From contig CANMRM010000004.1 in NCBI GenBank assembly GCA_947500295.1, positions 249,663-313,662 on the forward strand: DNA of 64,000 nucleotides, written 5' to 3'. This document shows, in pieces, positions 39,102-48,588 of this stretch. Below the pieces are notes generated by a model, which saw only the letters and a program-made list of their open reading frames with translations, had not been told where the DNA came from and did not search any database. A program made the translations under genes and the position numbers. The stretch is from an uncultured Kordiimonas sp. (GTDB lineage Bacteria; Pseudomonadota; Alphaproteobacteria; Sphingomonadales; Kordiimonadaceae). The stretch's first letter is position 1. Every line of letters starts with the position of its first letter.

Positions 39102-39758
39102 ATGCTTAAAGCCCAGATCCTACCCGTTACCGCATTTGCGCAAAACTGCAGCATTATCTGGTGCGATGAAACCATGGAGGGTGCGCTTGTTGACCCTGGC
39201 GGTGATGTTGAAAAGCTTCTTGGCCAGGTTGAAAAACTAGGCATTAAACTGACAAAAATTCTCCTTACCCATGGTCATCTGGACCATGCTGGCGGTGCGA
39301 CTGATATACGGGAAAAACTTGGAATTCCGGTCATTGGCCCTCATGAAGAGGACAAGTTCTGGCTGGACCAGATTGAAGAGCATGCGGCCGCGTACAATAT
39401 GCCCGGTCTCCGGTGTTGCGATCCCGACCAGTGGCTGAATGAAGGCGACTCCATCGAGGTCGGCAATGAAACCCTGGAAGTGTACCACACCCCAGGCCAT
39501 ACGCCGGGGCACGTCATCCTCTTTGACCGCAAACACCGGGTCGCTTTTGTTGGGGACGTTTTGTTCAAAGGGTCGGTCGGCCGGACCGATTTCCCGCGGG
39601 GAGATACGCAAACTTTGCTAAATGCTATCCAGCAAAAGCTATGGCCTCTGGGCAATGATGTGACATTTGTTCCGGGCCATGGTCCTCTGTCTACGTTCGG
39701 CGAAGAGCGCAAGACAAACCCGTTTGTCGCGGACCATGTGTTGTCCGCGCAGGGGTAA
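39102..39758 (+). CDS. Metallo-beta-lactamase-fold hydrolase (GloB-like)
   Basis: A 218-residue MBL-fold protein. The zinc-binding motif is 'THGHLDHAGG', followed by 'GHTPGHVILFDRKHRVAFVG', 'GDVLFKGSVGRTDFPRGD' and 'VPGHGPLSTFGEER'. The pattern matches the YcbL / glyoxalase-II-like group that hydrolyses thioesters such as S-lactoylglutathione. The ATG at 39102 follows AGGAG six bases upstream; the longer track ORF (from 38874) would overlap the divergent glycosyltransferase gene. Confidence 0.92.
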   Translation: MLKAQILPVTAFAQNCSIIWCDETMEGALVDPGGDVEKLLGQVEKLGIKLTKILLTHGHLDHAGGATDIREKLGIPVIGPHEEDKFWLDQIEEHAAAYNMPGLRCCDPDQWLNEGDSIEVGNETLEVYHTPGHTPGHVILFDRKHRVAFVGDVLFKGSVGRTDFPRGDTQTLLNAIQQKLWPLGNDVTFVPGHGPLSTFGEERKTNPFVADHVLSAQG

Positions 39759-39816
39759 ATTCCGCTGCTTCTTCTGGATTGAAGAAAAGCCTTTTGCTAT
39801 ATAGAGGTTAGGGGGA

Positions 39817-41439
39817 ATGGAATTGCTTCGATATTTCCGTAAATGGTCTATCGCACTCAAACGTCGCCGTTTGAGAAAAGAGCGGATGCGACTTCAGCGT
39901 TACTCATCAATCGAGCAGGATGTGCGCGGTGGTGGCAGCGCCTGCTATAACTGCAATGCTCCGCTCACAGGCCCCTTTTGTCATATCTGTGGCCAAAAAG
40001 ATGATGATTTGCGTCGTCCAATTTGGACCTTCTTCAAAGAGCTTCTTGACGCAATATTCGATACCGACAGCAAGATTATCAAAACGATCCTTTTGCTTGT
40101 TTTTATTCCGGGCGGCTTGTCCCGGGACTTTATGGAAGGCAAGCGTGCCAGGTACCTGCCTCCATTCAGGCTTTATATCGTCCTGTTGTTCATATTTTTC
40201 TCAACGCTCAGCATTGCCGATATTCTGATCATCGATATCCATGTCACCCCAAAAGCAGAAACTGTCGCAGCGAGGGAGGCACTTGAAGCCGAAATAGCCG
40301 CTGCGCAGGAAGTTCGTGATCAGGTCCAGGAAGCGCGGGAACGGGTAAAAGCGGCGACAGAAAATCTCGAAGCCGAAACTGAGTTTGGCTTTGCAAATCC
40401 GATCGATCCCATCGCTCTGGAGCAACAAATACAGGAGTCGGTTGCAGCCGCTGAGCAAAATGCCAGAGAAGCTGCAGCTTCCATCCAAGTTGATGCTCTT
40501 TTGAAAGTGATCGAAAACCTCGAGCGGCAGAATACAGCAGACAGCGAGGCGATCGAAGATTTTCTGGAGACACTTACGGATGAACTTTCACGCATTGAAG
40601 GGCAGGGTGAAGAAACCGATTTCGCAGCGGCCAGAGACAGAGCACGCGCACTGCTTGATGATCCGGAAACTCAACTGTCAGACGATTCCAAAACCGCTAT
40701 ACAGGCATTGCTATCATTAGACCCGCGCGCGCTGGCAATCGCCGCCGAAGCAGGTGCTGACGGCAGTGGAGGCATCAATGTCGGCGATCTCCCCTACAAT
40801 TTTGATATCGATATGTTTGTTGCCAATGACAACGATGAACGAGAGGGCATCAAGCAGGAGGATATTGATTTTATTCTCGAAGACCCCGATACGCCTGAAA
40901 TTGTCAAAAAAGCGACGGAAGGCTTTATGGAGGGGCTGCGTTCACCGCGTGAATTCAACAAGCTGTTCAATGACTGGCTGCCTTGGGCGCTTGTTTTTCT
41001 CATGCCGGTGTTTGCGGGGATTTTGCGCCTCACGCATTGGGGTAAGAAGCGTTACTATCTGAACCAGTTGGTTTTTGCGCTGCACTTCCACAGCTTCCTG
41101 TTTGTCATGCTGACGGTCTTTGCCTTTATTGTGCCGATGGTTGATGGTGGACCTGCCTTTGCTATTTTCTGGTGGGGCACCTCATTGTATCTGATTATCG
41201 CCCTAAAGGTTGGGCAGCAGCAGGGCTGGGTCCGGGCTTTCCTGAAGGCAGGTTTTATTTGGGTAGGCTATTTTGTGATCATGATGTGGACGATGGCGGC
41301 GGTTATGTTCTTTGGCATCAGTGACTCGACTGTTGGCGAGTTTGTGGAGCTGGTTCAGAACGCAAACGACGAAGCCGCTGTGGAAACGGCTTCGCCAGAA
41401 GCGCCAAATTCACTGGAGTTTTCTCCGCGTCAGGAGTGA
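39817..41439 (+). CDS. DUF3667 membrane protein with zinc ribbon
   Basis: A 540-residue protein. The N-terminal zinc ribbon is 'CYNCNAPLTGPFCHICGQ', followed by the DUF3667 hallmark 'DTDSKIIKTILLLVFIPGGL' and a helix ('YIVLLFIFFSTLSIADILII'). A long Glu/Ala/Gln-rich region (about residues 145-340) looks like a coiled coil and probably lies outside the membrane between the first and later helices; most DUF3667 proteins I know of are shorter here. The C-terminal part has about four more helices. Function unknown. It is convergent with azoR, one base apart. Confidence 0.83.
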   Translation: MELLRYFRKWSIALKRRRLRKERMRLQRYSSIEQDVRGGGSACYNCNAPLTGPFCHICGQKDDDLRRPIWTFFKELLDAIFDTDSKIIKTILLLVFIPGGLSRDFMEGKRARYLPPFRLYIVLLFIFFSTLSIADILIIDIHVTPKAETVAAREALEAEIAAAQEVRDQVQEARERVKAATENLEAETEFGFANPIDPIALEQQIQESVAAAEQNAREAAASIQVDALLKVIENLERQNTADSEAIEDFLETLTDELSRIEGQGEETDFAAARDRARALLDDPETQLSDDSKTAIQALLSLDPRALAIAAEAGADGSGGINVGDLPYNFDIDMFVANDNDEREGIKQEDIDFILEDPDTPEIVKKATEGFMEGLRSPREFNKLFNDWLPWALVFLMPVFAGILRLTHWGKKRYYLNQLVFALHFHSFLFVMLTVFAFIVPMVDGGPAFAIFWWGTSLYLIIALKVGQQQGWVRAFLKAGFIWVGYFVIMMWTMAAVMFFGISDSTVGEFVELVQNANDEAAVETASPEAPNSLEFSPRQE

Positions 41440-41440
41440 A

Positions 41441-42061
41441 CTACGCAGCGCGCACGCCTTGTTGCTGCAGGGCCGCAATCTGCGCTTCAGCTCGCGCGGT
41501 CGCCGCGTCCGCGCCTTTCGCGGTTTCACTGCTATCAATGATGGTGACATCCGTTATTCCGACAAACCTGAGCGCTTGGCGCATGTAGCTTGTGGCAAAA
41601 TCGATCTCACTGCCCACTGCTGTGCCGCCTGAAGCAACAACAAGAAATGCGCGCTTGCCGGTGAGAAGGCCTTCGGGACCGCTTTCTGTGTACCGGAATG
41701 TCAGCCGGGCGCGGGCGATCATATCAACCCAGGCTTTCAATGTTGCGGGTATGCCAAAATTATAGATCGGCACTCCGATCACCAAGGTGTCTGCTTGCTT
41801 GAGTTCCTGCACGAGGCTATCGGACAAGGCCAGTTTTTGCTTCTGCTGCAAGGTCCGATCGTCTTCAGGCGTGAAGTTGGCGTTGACCCAGTCTTCATCA
41901 ACAAAAGGGAGCCCTGCCGCGACATCACGTTCGATAATTCGGATGTCGTTCAACTGCGCACCAAGCGTGTCTATCAGTCGTTTGGAAAGTGCACGCGTGC
42001 TGGATCCGGTGCGCCGGGCACTGCTGCTGACGTGCAATATTGTATGATCTTTACTGGTCAT
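41441..42061 (-). CDS. azoR: FMN-dependent NADH-azoreductase
   Basis: AzoR-type flavodoxin-fold quinone/azo reductase, 206 residues. The FMN-phosphate loop is 'SSSARRTGSSTRALSKRL', and the conserved central motif is 'PIYNFGIPATLKAWVDMI' followed by 'ARLTFRYTESGPEGLL'. These enzymes reduce quinones and azo dyes with two electrons and are often protective against quinone or thiol stress. It stands alone. The 104 bases upstream are empty. Regulation cannot be read from the sequence. Confidence 0.93.
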   Translation of the reverse strand: MTSKDHTILHVSSSARRTGSSTRALSKRLIDTLGAQLNDIRIIERDVAAGLPFVDEDWVNANFTPEDDRTLQQKQKLALSDSLVQELKQADTLVIGVPIYNFGIPATLKAWVDMIARARLTFRYTESGPEGLLTGKRAFLVVASGGTAVGSEIDFATSYMRQALRFVGITDVTIIDSSETAKGADAATARAEAQIAALQQQGVRAA

Positions 42062-42165
42062 TGGTTGGCTCCTTGTTAAACAACATGAAACCGATCTAGG
42101 TATTCGCAGGAAGCTACACTAGCTGATCAAATCAAGACGCTGAGTTGCAATATTGCGAACACAGA

Positions 42166-42570
42166 CTATTTCTCTCTTTCAATCAGATTGAGGGAAGCAG
42201 AGTTGGTGCAATAGCGTAACCCTGTTGGTTGAGGGCCGTCAGGAAAGACATGTCCTAAATGGCTGTCGCAGCGAGCGCATGTGATTTCCGTACGCACCAT
42301 GCCATAAGTGGTATCCGTTTTCTCCGTGATCCGGTCGTCGGCGACAGCAGCCCAAAAGCTGGGCCAGCCAGAGCCGCTGTCATATTTGGTTTCGCTGTCA
42401 AAAAGGTCGGCACCGCAGCCCGCGCATTGATAAACGCCGGGTGTTTTTGTGTCCCAGTATTTACCAGTAAAGGCTGGTTCGGTGCCGCCGCAGCGACAGA
42501 TGGCATATTGCTCAGGCGTAAGGTCTTCGCGCCATTCGCTATCGGTTTTTTCAACTGGTTTTTCTGACAT
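42166..42570 (-). CDS. msrB: Peptide-methionine (R)-S-oxide reductase
   Basis: It repairs the R-form of methionine sulfoxide in proteins. The catalytic cysteine is in '[13 protein letters not shown]' and the structural zinc is held by two CxxC pairs, 'CAGCGADLF' and '[12 protein letters not shown]'. At 134 residues it is a complete single-domain MsrB with no signal peptide. The resolving cysteine used by some MsrB forms is not obvious. It starts four bases after the sppA stop, so the two are co-transcribed. Confidence 0.95.
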   Translation of the reverse strand: MSEKPVEKTDSEWREDLTPEQYAICRCGGTEPAFTGKYWDTKTPGVYQCAGCGADLFDSETKYDSGSGWPSFWAAVADDRITEKTDTTYGMVRTEITCARCDSHLGHVFPDGPQPTGLRYCTNSASLNLIEREK

Positions 42571-42574
42571 GAAT

Positions 42575-44407
42575 TTACCTGACTTTACATTCGAAGCAGA
42601 TGAGGTACCGGCCAGCCGGGTCGTTCAGCGTGCTCAGGAAGTCGAAATCGCTTTTCGCTTGCTGCAGCAGATCACCGACCGGGCCGGAAACACCTGATAC
42701 CGGGTTGCCGGATCCGGTACTGATTGTGGAATTCAGGAAATCCGAGAGAAGCTGATCGAAGGGGTCTGGCTGTTCCACATAAAATACGGTTTCAAAGTCA
42801 CCTTCGACACCGGCGGCGCGCGCGGCGGCAGCGAGTGCATCGTCAAATCCACCCAGGTGATCCACAAGGCCGAGCTCCTTGGCAGTTGCGCCGATCCAGA
42901 CGCGGCCTTGCCCGATCCGGTCAACTTCATCAACGGTCATGTTGCGACCACCCGCGACCAGTTCCTTGAATTGCTCGTACCCTGATTCGATGCCTTGCTG
43001 GATAATGTCCTTGGTTAAGTCGCTCAATGGGCGGGTGACGTTGAAGGCCCCAGCCAGCGGGGTTGTGCCAACGCCGTCCGCGCTGACGCCAATTTTGTCG
43101 AGTGTGCCTTCATAGGTTGGGATGACACCAAAGATACCGATAGAGCCGGTAATCGTGCTTGGTGCCGCCCAGATTTCATCTGCTGTTGCGGATATCCAAT
43201 AGCCACCGGACGCAGCGACCGGGCCAAAAGAGGCGATAACCTTGATGCCTTGCGCTTGCGCCATAACCAGTTCCTGCCGGATGAGTTCGGACGCAAAGGC
43301 TGAACCGCCAGGGCTGTCAACACGCAGCAAAATAGCCGCGGTCCGTGAATTCTGGCGAGCGCTGCGTATGTAATTCACTATTGTATCGGCCGCTGCAACC
43401 GTAACCGGGCCTTCACCCATGACGATTTCACCCTGCGCAGTGATGACCGCAATCTCGTTTGAGCTCGAGCGGCCATTGTCGGTGGCTGCCAGATAGGCCT
43501 GATAGTGAATTTGATTGAAGCTGTCGCCGTAGGAACTGCTGCCAAATTCGACCGCGATGTCATCGCGCCATTTGGCCCGGGGCGCCAGCTCGTCGACAAG
43601 CCCGGTTTCGACCGCGAGTTTTGCGAAGTCACCCTGAGCCGCGTTCAGGTTTGCTGAAATGTTGGTGATGTCATTGCCTATCTGACCAGCCTCAAGGCCA
43701 CGCGCCTTTTCAACCGATGACACATATTGTTGCCAGAGTGCGCCAAGGAATTCGGTATTGGCTTCCTTTGCCTCTTCAGACATGTCGTCCCGAATGAAGG
43801 GTTCTACGGCTGATTTGAACGTGCCGACCCGGAATACATTTACCGTTGCACCGATCTTGTCGAACAGGCTTTTGTAATAGAGGCGATAGCGCGCAAAGCC
43901 GTTCAAAAGCACATTGCCCTGCGGGTTCATATAGATTTTGTCGGCTTCCGCCGCGATCAGGTAATCGGATTGGCTGTAGGCGGACGAGATGGCAAACACT
44001 TTTTTACCGCTCGCTTTAAAGTCGCGCACTGCAGCAGCGATGGTGTGCTGATGACTGGGCGCAATACCGCCCATACTGTCGGTTACGACCGCAAGCGCAC
44101 TGATGCGGTCATCAGAAGTTGCTCGCCTGAGCGCCGTTGTGATGTCATGAATGCTGGTTTGAGCGGGACGGCGGTTAAAGGTGTCGAAATAAATTTCAAG
44201 CGGATCGGGGTTTTCCGTAATTTCAACGATCTGCCCTTCAGGCCAAAGCACCAACACGGCGCCGTCTGGAACAGATGGCCTTGGTTGAGGGCCGCTTGAC
44301 AAAGCAACTATGGCCAGCCCGATGATGACAAGTACACCAATCGTAAAGCCGCCCAGACCAATGACAAACTTCCCGATGGCCCTGACGATTGCCCAAACAC
44401 CCTGCAT
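42575..44407 (-). CDS. sppA: Signal peptide peptidase SppA, 67K type
   Basis: A membrane-bound serine protease that degrades leftover signal peptides. It is the long double-domain form (610 residues). An N-terminal anchor ('[20 protein letters not shown]') is followed by two peptidase S49 domains: the general-base lysine domain first and the nucleophile serine in the second ('[20 protein letters not shown]'). Other landmarks are '[17 protein letters not shown]' and '[17 protein letters not shown]'. Its C-terminal end reads '[10 protein letters not shown]', unusual but probably real because the next gene follows directly. A 153-base divergent gap separates it from the AIM24-like gene. Confidence 0.95.
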   Translation of the reverse strand: MQGVWAIVRAIGKFVIGLGGFTIGVLVIIGLAIVALSSGPQPRPSVPDGAVLVLWPEGQIVEITENPDPLEIYFDTFNRRPAQTSIHDITTALRRATSDDRISALAVVTDSMGGIAPSHQHTIAAAVRDFKASGKKVFAISSAYSQSDYLIAAEADKIYMNPQGNVLLNGFARYRLYYKSLFDKIGATVNVFRVGTFKSAVEPFIRDDMSEEAKEANTEFLGALWQQYVSSVEKARGLEAGQIGNDITNISANLNAAQGDFAKLAVETGLVDELAPRAKWRDDIAVEFGSSSYGDSFNQIHYQAYLAATDNGRSSSNEIAVITAQGEIVMGEGPVTVAAADTIVNYIRSARQNSRTAAILLRVDSPGGSAFASELIRQELVMAQAQGIKVIASFGPVAASGGYWISATADEIWAAPSTITGSIGIFGVIPTYEGTLDKIGVSADGVGTTPLAGAFNVTRPLSDLTKDIIQQGIESGYEQFKELVAGGRNMTVDEVDRIGQGRVWIGATAKELGLVDHLGGFDDALAAAARAAGVEGDFETVFYVEQPDPFDQLLSDFLNSTISTGSGNPVSGVSGPVGDLLQQAKSDFDFLSTLNDPAGRYLICFECKVR

Positions 44408-44560
44408 ACCAAAAACTCCAGAAATAAATTACACCGTCGCCATTGCACGCAAACGATGGCACGTTATGTGTAAAGGTGCGACTGAAGCGTGGCTTCGTCA
44501 AGGCAGAGCAGGTTTTTTCTAGGTTTTCTTTCGTTTAATTCCACTCAAGGGGACACATTC

Positions 44561-45412
44561 ATGACCAGTCAGGTTCCTTCCGTACCCAGGACCCATCACG
44601 AGCGCCGTTCAGGGGTTGCAGACGACATTGATTATGAGATCAAGGGCGCAGAGATGCAGTTCGTTGAAATTGAACTGGACCCTGGAGAATCAGCTGTTGC
44701 AGAAGCAGGGACCATGATGTTCAAGGACCAGTCAGTCCTTATGAATGCGGTCTTTGGGGACGGATCTGGCCAGGAAGCCGGTTTTATGGGCAAGCTTCTG
44801 GGGGCAGGCAAGCGCCTGATCACGGGCGAAAGCCTGTTTACAACTGTGTTCACGCATGAGGGCAACGGCAAAGCAAAAGTGGCGTTTGCCTCACCTTTCC
44901 CGGGAAACATCATGGCTGTAAAACTGGACGAGGTTGGCGGCGAATTGATCTGCCAAAAAGACAGCTTTCTCGCTGCCGCCCGGGGTGTCCAGATTGATAT
45001 CGCTTTCCAGAAAAAGATTATGACCGGTTTGTTCGGCGGCGAGGGCTTTATAATGCAGCGCCTTACCGGTGACGGCTGGGCATTTGTTCATATCGGGGGC
45101 ACGGTCGTTGAGCGCGTCCTTGCACCCGGTGAGGTTTTGCACGTCGACACCGGCTGCCTGGCGGCCATGACCGCTGATGTCGATATGGATATCGAGCGGG
45201 TTGGTGGAATAAAGTCGATGATTTTTGGCGGTGAAGGTGTGTTTTTTGCGCGGCTCTCCGGACCGGGCAAGGTGTGGATGCAGAGCCTGCCGTTCAGTCG
45301 ATTGGCTGGCCGTATGCTTGCCGCAGCCCCCCAGGCTGGCGGAAAAGACCGCGGGGAAGGGTCCTTACTCGGCGGTGTTGGCAGGATGCTGGACGGGGAC
45401 AACAGTTTTTAG
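44561..45412 (+). CDS. AIM24/TIGR00266-family protein
   Basis: A 283-residue protein of the AIM24 family, which is widespread in bacteria and is a mitochondrial protein in yeast. It has the repeating beta motifs 'EIELDPGESAVAEAGTMMF' and 'RVLAPGEVLHVDTGCLAAM' and glycine-rich stretches ('GGEGFIMQRLTGDG'). The function is not established. The ATG at 44561 follows AAGGGGA; the track's earlier start would add 24 atypical residues. The next gene starts only nine bases downstream. Confidence 0.85.
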   Translation: MTSQVPSVPRTHHERRSGVADDIDYEIKGAEMQFVEIELDPGESAVAEAGTMMFKDQSVLMNAVFGDGSGQEAGFMGKLLGAGKRLITGESLFTTVFTHEGNGKAKVAFASPFPGNIMAVKLDEVGGELICQKDSFLAAARGVQIDIAFQKKIMTGLFGGEGFIMQRLTGDGWAFVHIGGTVVERVLAPGEVLHVDTGCLAAMTADVDMDIERVGGIKSMIFGGEGVFFARLSGPGKVWMQSLPFSRLAGRMLAAAPQAGGKDRGEGSLLGGVGRMLDGDNSF

Positions 45413-45420
45413 GCTGGGAA

Positions 45421-46548
45421 ATGACACTTGAAGTAGACAAACATATTGTCCTGTATCGGTCGCAGCGGTTTTTCAGCGCCTTTCCGAGCATAGTGACCCT
45501 GTCAGGGGGGGGCCTCCTGTTGGGGTTTCGGCGCGCACCCGACCACCGCTGGCTGTTTGGCGATCTTGCTGATGAGGACTTTAATGCCGTTGACCATGTC
45601 CATTTCAAGTCTCATATCGCGCTCAAGAGGTTTACCAGCGACCTGGAACCAATAGGCGATGCCATCTCGATGCCGATGCACCCGGAAGCCGGTGATCAGG
45701 ATGCGAATTTGTTTTTGCATTCCGGTGGGCGGTTGCTGCAGCAGGGTTTCCTTTGGTATCCCGTGACCCTGGAAGCCGCGAAGCGGTTGAAAGAACAGGA
45801 TCGCCATGTTCTGACGTCCGAACACTATGGTGCCGGGTATGTGTTTTGGGGTGGATACGTTCGCTATAGCGACGACGAGGGTCTGACATGGTCCGATTAC
45901 ATTGAGCTTCCGGTCAATGCATCCGGCGAGGTAGCTGGCGGCCCCTATGTCATGGGGACTGTTGCTGTGCGTGGCCGCATGGCTGAACGTCCGGACGGCA
46001 GCCTGATCTTCGCAGGTTATACGGCGGGCACCCGCGAAAGACCTCGTCAGCAAACCCGTTTTTTTACGTCGCAGGACAGAGGCGAAAGCTGGGCCCTGAT
46101 GCCAGAACAGCTGACACTTGAGGATATCGACTTGCAGGAGCCTGCGGTCGCTGCCTGGCCTGAAGGCAATGTTACGGTTTTTCATCGAACGCGGGGTAAC
46201 AATGACCGCCTGGTTGTTGCAGGCATGCAAGAGGTCGGATCGTTTAGTTCACCCAAAACGCTTGATGTGGTCGGGCATCCCTATGACCCTCTCGTGCTAC
46301 CGGATGGCCGGCTTTTTCTCACCTATGGCTACCGTCATGACCCTATGGGCGTGCGCGCAAAGATTGTTTCTTCACTGGATGAGCTGGCATCAGCGCCCGA
46401 AATCATTGTGCGGGACGACAGCCCCAGCAAAGACACGGGATATCCGTCTTCGACCCTTCTTTCTGATGGACGAATTCTTGTTACGTACTATATCGCTGAC
46501 AAGAAGGGGATCAGGGGCATTGAGGGCACCATCCTCAGATTTACATAG
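45421..46548 (+). CDS. Sialidase/BNR-repeat beta-propeller protein
   Basis: A 375-residue protein with at least two Asp-box (BNR) repeats, 'YSDDEGLTWSD' and 'TSQDRGESWALM', and propeller-like sheets, as in sialidases and related glycosidases and lectins. No signal peptide is visible, so it would be cytoplasmic unless exported by another route. A catalytic arginine triad for sialidase cannot be identified with confidence, so it may be a non-enzymatic propeller or a different glycosidase. I chose the ATG at 45421, nine bases after AIM24. Confidence 0.7.
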   Translation: MTLEVDKHIVLYRSQRFFSAFPSIVTLSGGGLLLGFRRAPDHRWLFGDLADEDFNAVDHVHFKSHIALKRFTSDLEPIGDAISMPMHPEAGDQDANLFLHSGGRLLQQGFLWYPVTLEAAKRLKEQDRHVLTSEHYGAGYVFWGGYVRYSDDEGLTWSDYIELPVNASGEVAGGPYVMGTVAVRGRMAERPDGSLIFAGYTAGTRERPRQQTRFFTSQDRGESWALMPEQLTLEDIDLQEPAVAAWPEGNVTVFHRTRGNNDRLVVAGMQEVGSFSSPKTLDVVGHPYDPLVLPDGRLFLTYGYRHDPMGVRAKIVSSLDELASAPEIIVRDDSPSKDTGYPSSTLLSDGRILVTYYIADKKGIRGIEGTILRFT

Positions 46549-46565
46549 GCATCGCAGGCTGATTT

Positions 46566-46988
46566 ATGACCTTAAGCAACAAAGACCTGGAAAATCAGGG
46601 ATTCCGAACCTGGGGCAGCGAAGACCCTTTTGAAGACACAATCGGGCCCTTTTATTTCCGGCAGGAGAGCGATGGCAGCTGCCGGTGCGCATTTATTTCC
46701 GAACGAAAGCATCTTAACGGCGGCGGCATGTTACATGGCGGACTTTTGATGAGTTTTGCCGACTTCGCATTGTTTGCCATTGCAAGGGATCATCTGGACG
46801 GCATGGCGGTTACGGTTGGCTTCAACAGCGAATTCGTATCTGCGGGCCCCGGGGGAGCTTTGATCGAAGCTGATGGTGAAGTCACCAAAGCAACCCGGTC
46901 TCTATTGTTTGTGCGCGGCAAGATCTACAGCGGCACCGATACAATCATGACCTTCAGCGGCATTTTGAAGAAGGTCCGCAAGCCCTAG
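46566..46988 (+). CDS. Hotdog-fold thioesterase (PaaI-like)
   Basis: A 140-residue protein of the PaaI thioesterase group. The catalytic segment is 'ERKHLNGGGMLHGGLLMSFA' with the Asp/Glu in the following helix ('DFALFAIARDHL'), and 'VTVGFNSEFVSAGPGGALIE' provides the central strands. These act on small acyl-CoA thioesters. It follows the sialidase-like gene with a 17-base gap, so the AIM24, sialidase-like and thioesterase genes form one run on the same strand. Confidence 0.82.
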   Translation: MTLSNKDLENQGFRTWGSEDPFEDTIGPFYFRQESDGSCRCAFISERKHLNGGGMLHGGLLMSFADFALFAIARDHLDGMAVTVGFNSEFVSAGPGGALIEADGEVTKATRSLLFVRGKIYSGTDTIMTFSGILKKVRKP

Positions 46989-47108
46989 AAGACCCGCTGA
47001 CCTTAATCAACGATTCATACTGGTTTTTTGGCTGTTCCACCGGTCTGGCCCTGTGGTTGACGGCGATTAGGTGGCATGCCTGCTGTTCCGACAATGAGGA
47101 GCGGCGGC

Positions 47109-47849
47109 ATGAAACTAATGTATTTTGCAACCATCCTGCTGGGTGTTTCGTTCGCGAGCGGCGCGCAGGATCATGGACAATCAAACGAACAAGGGGCACA
47201 CACTCCCCAAATAAGCTACATAGGGTTCAACACACTAAAAACAGATCATAAACCGGACCGTGTCAGTGCATTCAAGGACTACGTCAATACAATAACGCCG
47301 ATCATGGAACGGTATGGCCATACGCTGGATGTTTACAGGGTTGACCACAATAGTGACCCTGGGCACCCGGTTGATTTCATCACTTTCGGTACCGCACCAA
47401 CACAGGAAGCTTTTCAGGCTTTTTTTGCAGACGCGGATTTTCAGCAGGCATTCCCGACACTTGTTGGCATAATTGACAGTCACTATGTGACCTTTGTCGG
47501 CTCGCCAGTTGTGCCGGAAAGAGTGCATGGCGGTTACACCCAGCTCAATCTTGATTGGTTGAAGCCGATGGATGATGGCTTGCGTTCGGTTTTTGGCGGC
47601 ATGGAGGAGCAGCTTCTCAGCCTTGGTCATGACAAAGGCGCTCGCCGCACGCATCGTGCTCGAGGCATGATGGCCAGCAGCGGACTTACGGACGACCTGG
47701 CGCCGGCAGAGGCGCCCAATATTGTCAGCCTGTGGCATATGACCGACCCACACGCTTTTCTCGAAAATGAGAAGGTCAGCGCTCTGAACAAACGCATGGC
47801 CGGTCATTCAAAGCAATTTCGCTCTTACTGGATATCTCCAATGCGATAA
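47109..47849 (+). CDS. Exported protein with a DUF1330-like domain
   Basis: A 246-residue protein with a signal peptide ('LMYFATILLGVSFASGAQ'). The middle, 'HTLDVYRVDHNSDPGHPVDF' and 'SHYVTFVGSPV', looks like a ferredoxin-like (dimeric alpha/beta barrel) DUF1330 fold, and a second, similar but weaker copy may follow near 'EAPNIVSLWHMTDPHAF'. The function is unknown. The ATG at 47109 is preceded by GAGGAG; the track's earlier start is unlikely. Confidence 0.6.
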   Translation: MKLMYFATILLGVSFASGAQDHGQSNEQGAHTPQISYIGFNTLKTDHKPDRVSAFKDYVNTITPIMERYGHTLDVYRVDHNSDPGHPVDFITFGTAPTQEAFQAFFADADFQQAFPTLVGIIDSHYVTFVGSPVVPERVHGGYTQLNLDWLKPMDDGLRSVFGGMEEQLLSLGHDKGARRTHRARGMMASSGLTDDLAPAEAPNIVSLWHMTDPHAFLENEKVSALNKRMAGHSKQFRSYWISPMR

Positions 47850-47936
47850 TTTTGTCCGCGTGTAAGCGCTTGATTTTGAGATAACAAAATCCGAGTATCG
47901 GCCCGTCACACACTGTGCCGATCTCGGAGTTTGGTT

Positions 47937-48584
47937 TTGGAACGTTTATTGGAGCTGTCGACAAACCCGCTTTATATCGGTGTGGCTTTTTTTCTTGCGC
48001 TGGTCGTTTTGCATTATGTGCTTGTCTTCCGGTTTCCGTTAAACGCCAGGCAATGGAAACTTGCCGAATATGTGTGGGTCGCTCTCGCCCTCGTGTCTGT
48101 CGTTGGCGTGTTTGAGGAAGCACGTCTGCTGCGGTCGGACAATGCCGTGGAACAGTATCGGGACGTTGCGGAGGAAAAGTCCCGCGCCGTTGAAAACTGG
48201 TTTGACGTTTACAGCATATACGCCTGCGAGGAAAACGGCAGCTCGCCCGAAACAACGCAACTGTGCCGATGGGTAAGGGTAAAGAATTCGGACCTGAGGC
48301 TGGTGTTGGCCAACGAAGAATTCCCCGCGGATATTCCAACCAACCTACTGCTCGGTCTTCATGAAATCTCCGAGGGAATTGGGGACGCGGACAAGCGCAT
48401 TATCGAAGGATATCTCGGGGACTATACGAAGGCGCGACGCGCTTACCTTGAAGCGGTTGCGGGCACAAAATATTCCACACTCTCGGCGTTGTTGATTTCC
48501 CTCGCGCCCCTCATGTTCGCATTGGCGATTGCGCTGAAGTTTGCAAAAGTCACGGGCGAGTACCGTCTTTTGCGCAACCGCTAA
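47937..48584 (+). CDS. Hypothetical membrane protein with coiled part
   Basis: An about 215-residue protein with two N-terminal helices ('YIGVAFFLALVVLHYVLVF', 'YVWVALALVSVVGVFEEA'), a middle soluble helical region rich in Glu and Arg, and a C-terminal helix ('LLISLAPLMFALAIALKF'). No family is recognised. The start is a TTG: 47937 gives a proper spacing from GGAG, whereas the track's 47931 would be too close. It ends four bases before the convergent FprA stop, so the two genes meet tail to tail. Confidence 0.55.
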   Translation: MERLLELSTNPLYIGVAFFLALVVLHYVLVFRFPLNARQWKLAEYVWVALALVSVVGVFEEARLLRSDNAVEQYRDVAEEKSRAVENWFDVYSIYACEENGSSPETTQLCRWVRVKNSDLRLVLANEEFPADIPTNLLLGLHEISEGIGDADKRIIEGYLGDYTKARRAYLEAVAGTKYSTLSALLISLAPLMFALAIALKFAKVTGEYRLLRNR

Positions 48585-48588
48585 CCGG

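Noticed and set aside
47776-48339. 187-codon minus-strand ORF
   Set aside because: It lies across two plus-strand genes with better coding features and gives a Pro/Arg-rich, low-quality translation.
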